This document shows, piece after piece, positions 12,944 to 14,508 of a stretch of DNA of 14,508 bases. Position numbers and translations under genes: made by a program. Under the pieces are notes generated by a model. That model worked only from the letters and a program-made list of their open reading frames with translations, did not search any database and was not told where the DNA came from. How positions within the stretch are numbered: position 1 is the stretch's first letter; every line of letters starts with the position of its first letter. The stretch lies in NCBI GenBank assembly GCA_028112705.1, contig JAOGYN010000025.1, forward strand, positions 1 through 14,508, in the 5' to 3' direction. Source of the stretch: GCA-002712045 sp028112705 (GTDB lineage Bacteria > Pseudomonadota > Alphaproteobacteria > Rhodobacterales > Rhodobacteraceae).

Positions 12944-14508
12944 ATGGCTGATGCTGTAGGTTCAATAAGTGCGGGTCCACTTTCACTAACACTAGGTGAA
13001 ACATATACGGACAATGTTGCAAGTACGTCAGATGTTGACTACTTCAAGATATCATCGAGCGATATTAGTGTCCCCTCAACTGCAACAGTAACTTTTACAG
13101 GCTTGTCCTCAACCACAAATAATAATGAATTTGTTGTTACGATAAGAGATGCATCTGATACGGTTTTAAATACCTTAACGACTGGTGTAAGTGGTTCGGT
13201 TAGTGTTCCAGTTGGATCAAGTCAACCTTACTATATAAGGGTTGAGGACGGTAGTACTTTTGATAATAGTAACTATAGTTTAAAGGTTGATGTTGCGGCA
13301 ACGTCCGAGAACGAATTTGCAGGTGCGTCGGTAAATAATAACACTATCGCTAGTTCAAACCATCTAATAGATAATGTTTCGTTTGTAGGTGGTTTACAAT
13401 CAGCAACAGACAGCGACTGGTACGCCTTTACAACTGGTAATGTTGACGGATCAACAGTGACAGTATCGGTTGCTCCCACGGCAAGTGATGCGACTTTTTA
13501 CAATGTAAAAATAACGGATGAAAATGGAACAACCTTAACAAAAACTGGTGGTGATAGCCTTTCAACCACGGCGGGCACCTCTGCTGCTTCTCTAACCTTT
13601 AATGTTGCCGCGTCAAGTTCAACCACGGCGGGTACATATTTTTTGAATGTATCAGCAAACGATAGCTCCACTTTTGCCGCATCTTCAGAATTTGGAAATA
13701 ATTACGCAATAACTCTAGCTGGCACTACTGATTACAATGCGACACCTGTAACTACGATTGGAACAGTCTCTTCTGGAACTTATGGCACTCAAACAGAAAA
13801 TGACAATGTCTATGCAAATGTTTCGCGGGGTAGTAGCACCTCCCTTTCAAATATAATTTCGGTCAGCGATACGGATACAGATTCAATTAATTCGACAATT
13901 GGCTCATATGTAATAGGTTTACTGGACTCGACCTCAGCTTCAGTTACGACCGCAGGAACCATTACTTACACGGACGATGATACAAGTGCGACCGCAACAA
14001 TAACAGCAAAAAGCTCAGATAGTGGATCAGGGTTTTTCAATTCTTTATCAGCTGCTGAATTTGCAACTGCCAGTTATGTTGCAGGTAGTAGCGCTGATGA
14101 TAATCAAAAAATATATGCGTGGGCTGTGGATACATCAGGCTCGAGTGCGTCATCTCTGGGCATAACTAATCCTGCCGATACGAGTGGTCTAATTAAATAT
14201 AGATATATTACGTCTGATGCAGGCGTTACAATTTCAGGATCTAACTCAACAGTATTATATGAGGGTAATTCAAGCACAACACAGACGCTAACTGCAACAC
14301 TTGTAGGAACACCATCTGGAACTAATAATGTCACATTAATTATAGATGCTCCCGTAGATTTAACACTATCTGGCTCTGCTGTTACACAGGTTAACTCAAC
14401 AGATAATACTTACAGGCTTACTTTGGACGCCTTAACGAATAGTGCAACATATACGGTAAGTGCTCCAGTTGTTGCGGACAGTGACGGGGTTACTGAAACA
14501 GCAACATT
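12944..14508 (+). CDS. Large exported/surface protein with PPC-like and Calx-beta-like domains (3' truncated)
   Basis: The frame is open from ATG 12944 to the window end (521 complete codons, no stop), so the gene is truncated by the window. There is no signal peptide, membrane segment or cysteine. Residues about 8-112 look like a PPC beta domain (LTLGETYTDNV, DVDYFKIS, PYYIRVED, NYSLKVDV). Residues about 146-263 look like a second, better copy (GLQSATDSDWYAFTT, GTYFLNVSA, NNYAITL). Residues about 264-424 include SAAEFATASYVAGS and IYAWAVDTSG, like a repeat in giant adhesins. From residue 425 a Calx-beta-like domain starts (VLYEGNSSTTQTLTATLVG). PPC and Calx-beta domains are structural or adhesive, often with calcium. 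By analogy and position it may be exported by the same route as its neighbour; its C-terminus, where a secretion signal would lie, is not visible. Composition is Ser/Thr/Ala-rich and acidic, unlike the Gly/Asp-rich neighbour. Confidence 0.85.
   Translation, partial: MADAVGSISAGPLSLTLGETYTDNVASTSDVDYFKISSSDISVPSTATVTFTGLSSTTNNNEFVVTIRDASDTVLNTLTTGVSGSVSVPVGSSQPYYIRVEDGSTFDNSNYSLKVDVAATSENEFAGASVNNNTIASSNHLIDNVSFVGGLQSATDSDWYAFTTGNVDGSTVTVSVAPTASDATFYNVKITDENGTTLTKTGGDSLSTTAGTSAASLTFNVAASSSTTAGTYFLNVSANDSSTFAASSEFGNNYAITLAGTTDYNATPVTTIGTVSSGTYGTQTENDNVYANVSRGSSTSLSNIISVSDTDTDSINSTIGSYVIGLLDSTSASVTTAGTITYTDDDTSATATITAKSSDSGSGFFNSLSAAEFATASYVAGSSADDNQKIYAWAVDTSGSSASSLGITNPADTSGLIKYRYITSDAGVTISGSNSTVLYEGNSSTTQTLTATLVGTPSGTNNVTLIIDAPVDLTLSGSAVTQVNSTDNTYRLTLDALTNSATYTVSAPVVADSDGVTETAT
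12965..13279 (+). other. PPC-like domain 1 of the second gene
   Basis: Residues about 8-112 hold the usual PPC sequence of elements: an opening strand (LSLTLGETYTDNV), the D-x-D-[YW]-[FY] turn (SDVDYFKIS), a central strand with a Val/Thr-rich segment, a D-x-x-x-x-x-L turn (RDASDTVLNTL), and the closing Y-Y-[IV]-x-V strand followed by N-Y-S-L-x-V. Assigned by motif order only. Confidence 0.6.
13379..13732 (+). other. PPC-like domain 2 of the second gene
   Basis: Residues about 146-263: the D-S-D-W-Y-x-F core (SATDSDWYAFTT) is the most diagnostic PPC element and is followed by VTVSV, a turn with DENGTTL, GTYFLNVSA and a final NNYAITL strand. It is longer than domain 1 because of a Ser/Thr/Ala-rich loop (about 13557-13630). 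Confidence 0.65.
14216..14508 (+). other. Calx-beta-like domain, truncated by window end
   Basis: Residues 425-521: GVTISGSNSTVLYEGNSSTT corresponds to the x-V-x-E-G-x-S/T start of Calx-beta-type repeats. It is followed by LTATLVGTPSGTNNVTLII (the strand, Pro/Ser turn and N-V-T-[LV]-x-[IV] element) and later TYTVSAPVVADSDGVTE. The assignment is by motif order. More copies probably follow outside the window. Confidence 0.5.

Overview
The window is almost entirely protein-coding on the + strand. It holds one complete giant gene (93-12929, 4278 codons) and the first 521 codons of a second large gene (12944 to the window end). Only 14 bases separate them, no terminator lies between, and each has its own Shine-Dalgarno sequence, so they look co-transcribed.

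The giant gene encodes a hemolysin-type (RTX) calcium-binding protein of the kind exported by type I secretion. It has no Sec signal peptide, is acidic and contains only two cysteines. It carries about 50 recognisable glycine/aspartate nonapeptides in roughly 18-19 blocks. Layout: an unrecognised N-terminal region with a Gly/Ser linker (93-839); a long array of composite units (840 to about 12510); and a C-terminal RTX cap resembling type I secretion targeting regions (about 12570-12929). A typical unit is an RTX block, then a conserved strand motif (D-x-A-x-Y-x-G-x-x-x-x-Y), a variable stretch, and a closing motif (V-x-D-x-L...GG-x-GTD-x-L-x-x-IE-x-I-x-F-x-D). The array is interrupted by non-RTX inserts: a Met-rich insert (1962-2399), three tandem W-x-W-x-P repeats (3489-4247) with a possible fourth divergent copy (5112-5231), an insert at 4392-4640, one at 6637-7058, and one near the C-terminus (11709-12410) holding a phage-structural-protein-like motif.

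The second gene also lacks a Sec signal and visible cysteines. Its visible part has two pre-peptidase C-terminal (PPC)-like beta domains, a repeat module seen in large adhesins, and the start of a Calx-beta-like domain. It is cut by the window end.

The host is probably a Gram-negative, type I secretion-competent proteobacterium. Moderate GC (roughly 40-43% in sampled lines), the acidic giant proteins and the RTX unit style suggest a marine lineage, but no taxonomic marker is present and this is a weak inference. The two products are best read as a pair of giant exported or surface proteins, for adhesion, biofilm, a surface layer or defence against grazing. No enzyme active site, secretion machinery, RNA gene, CRISPR array or mobile element was found.
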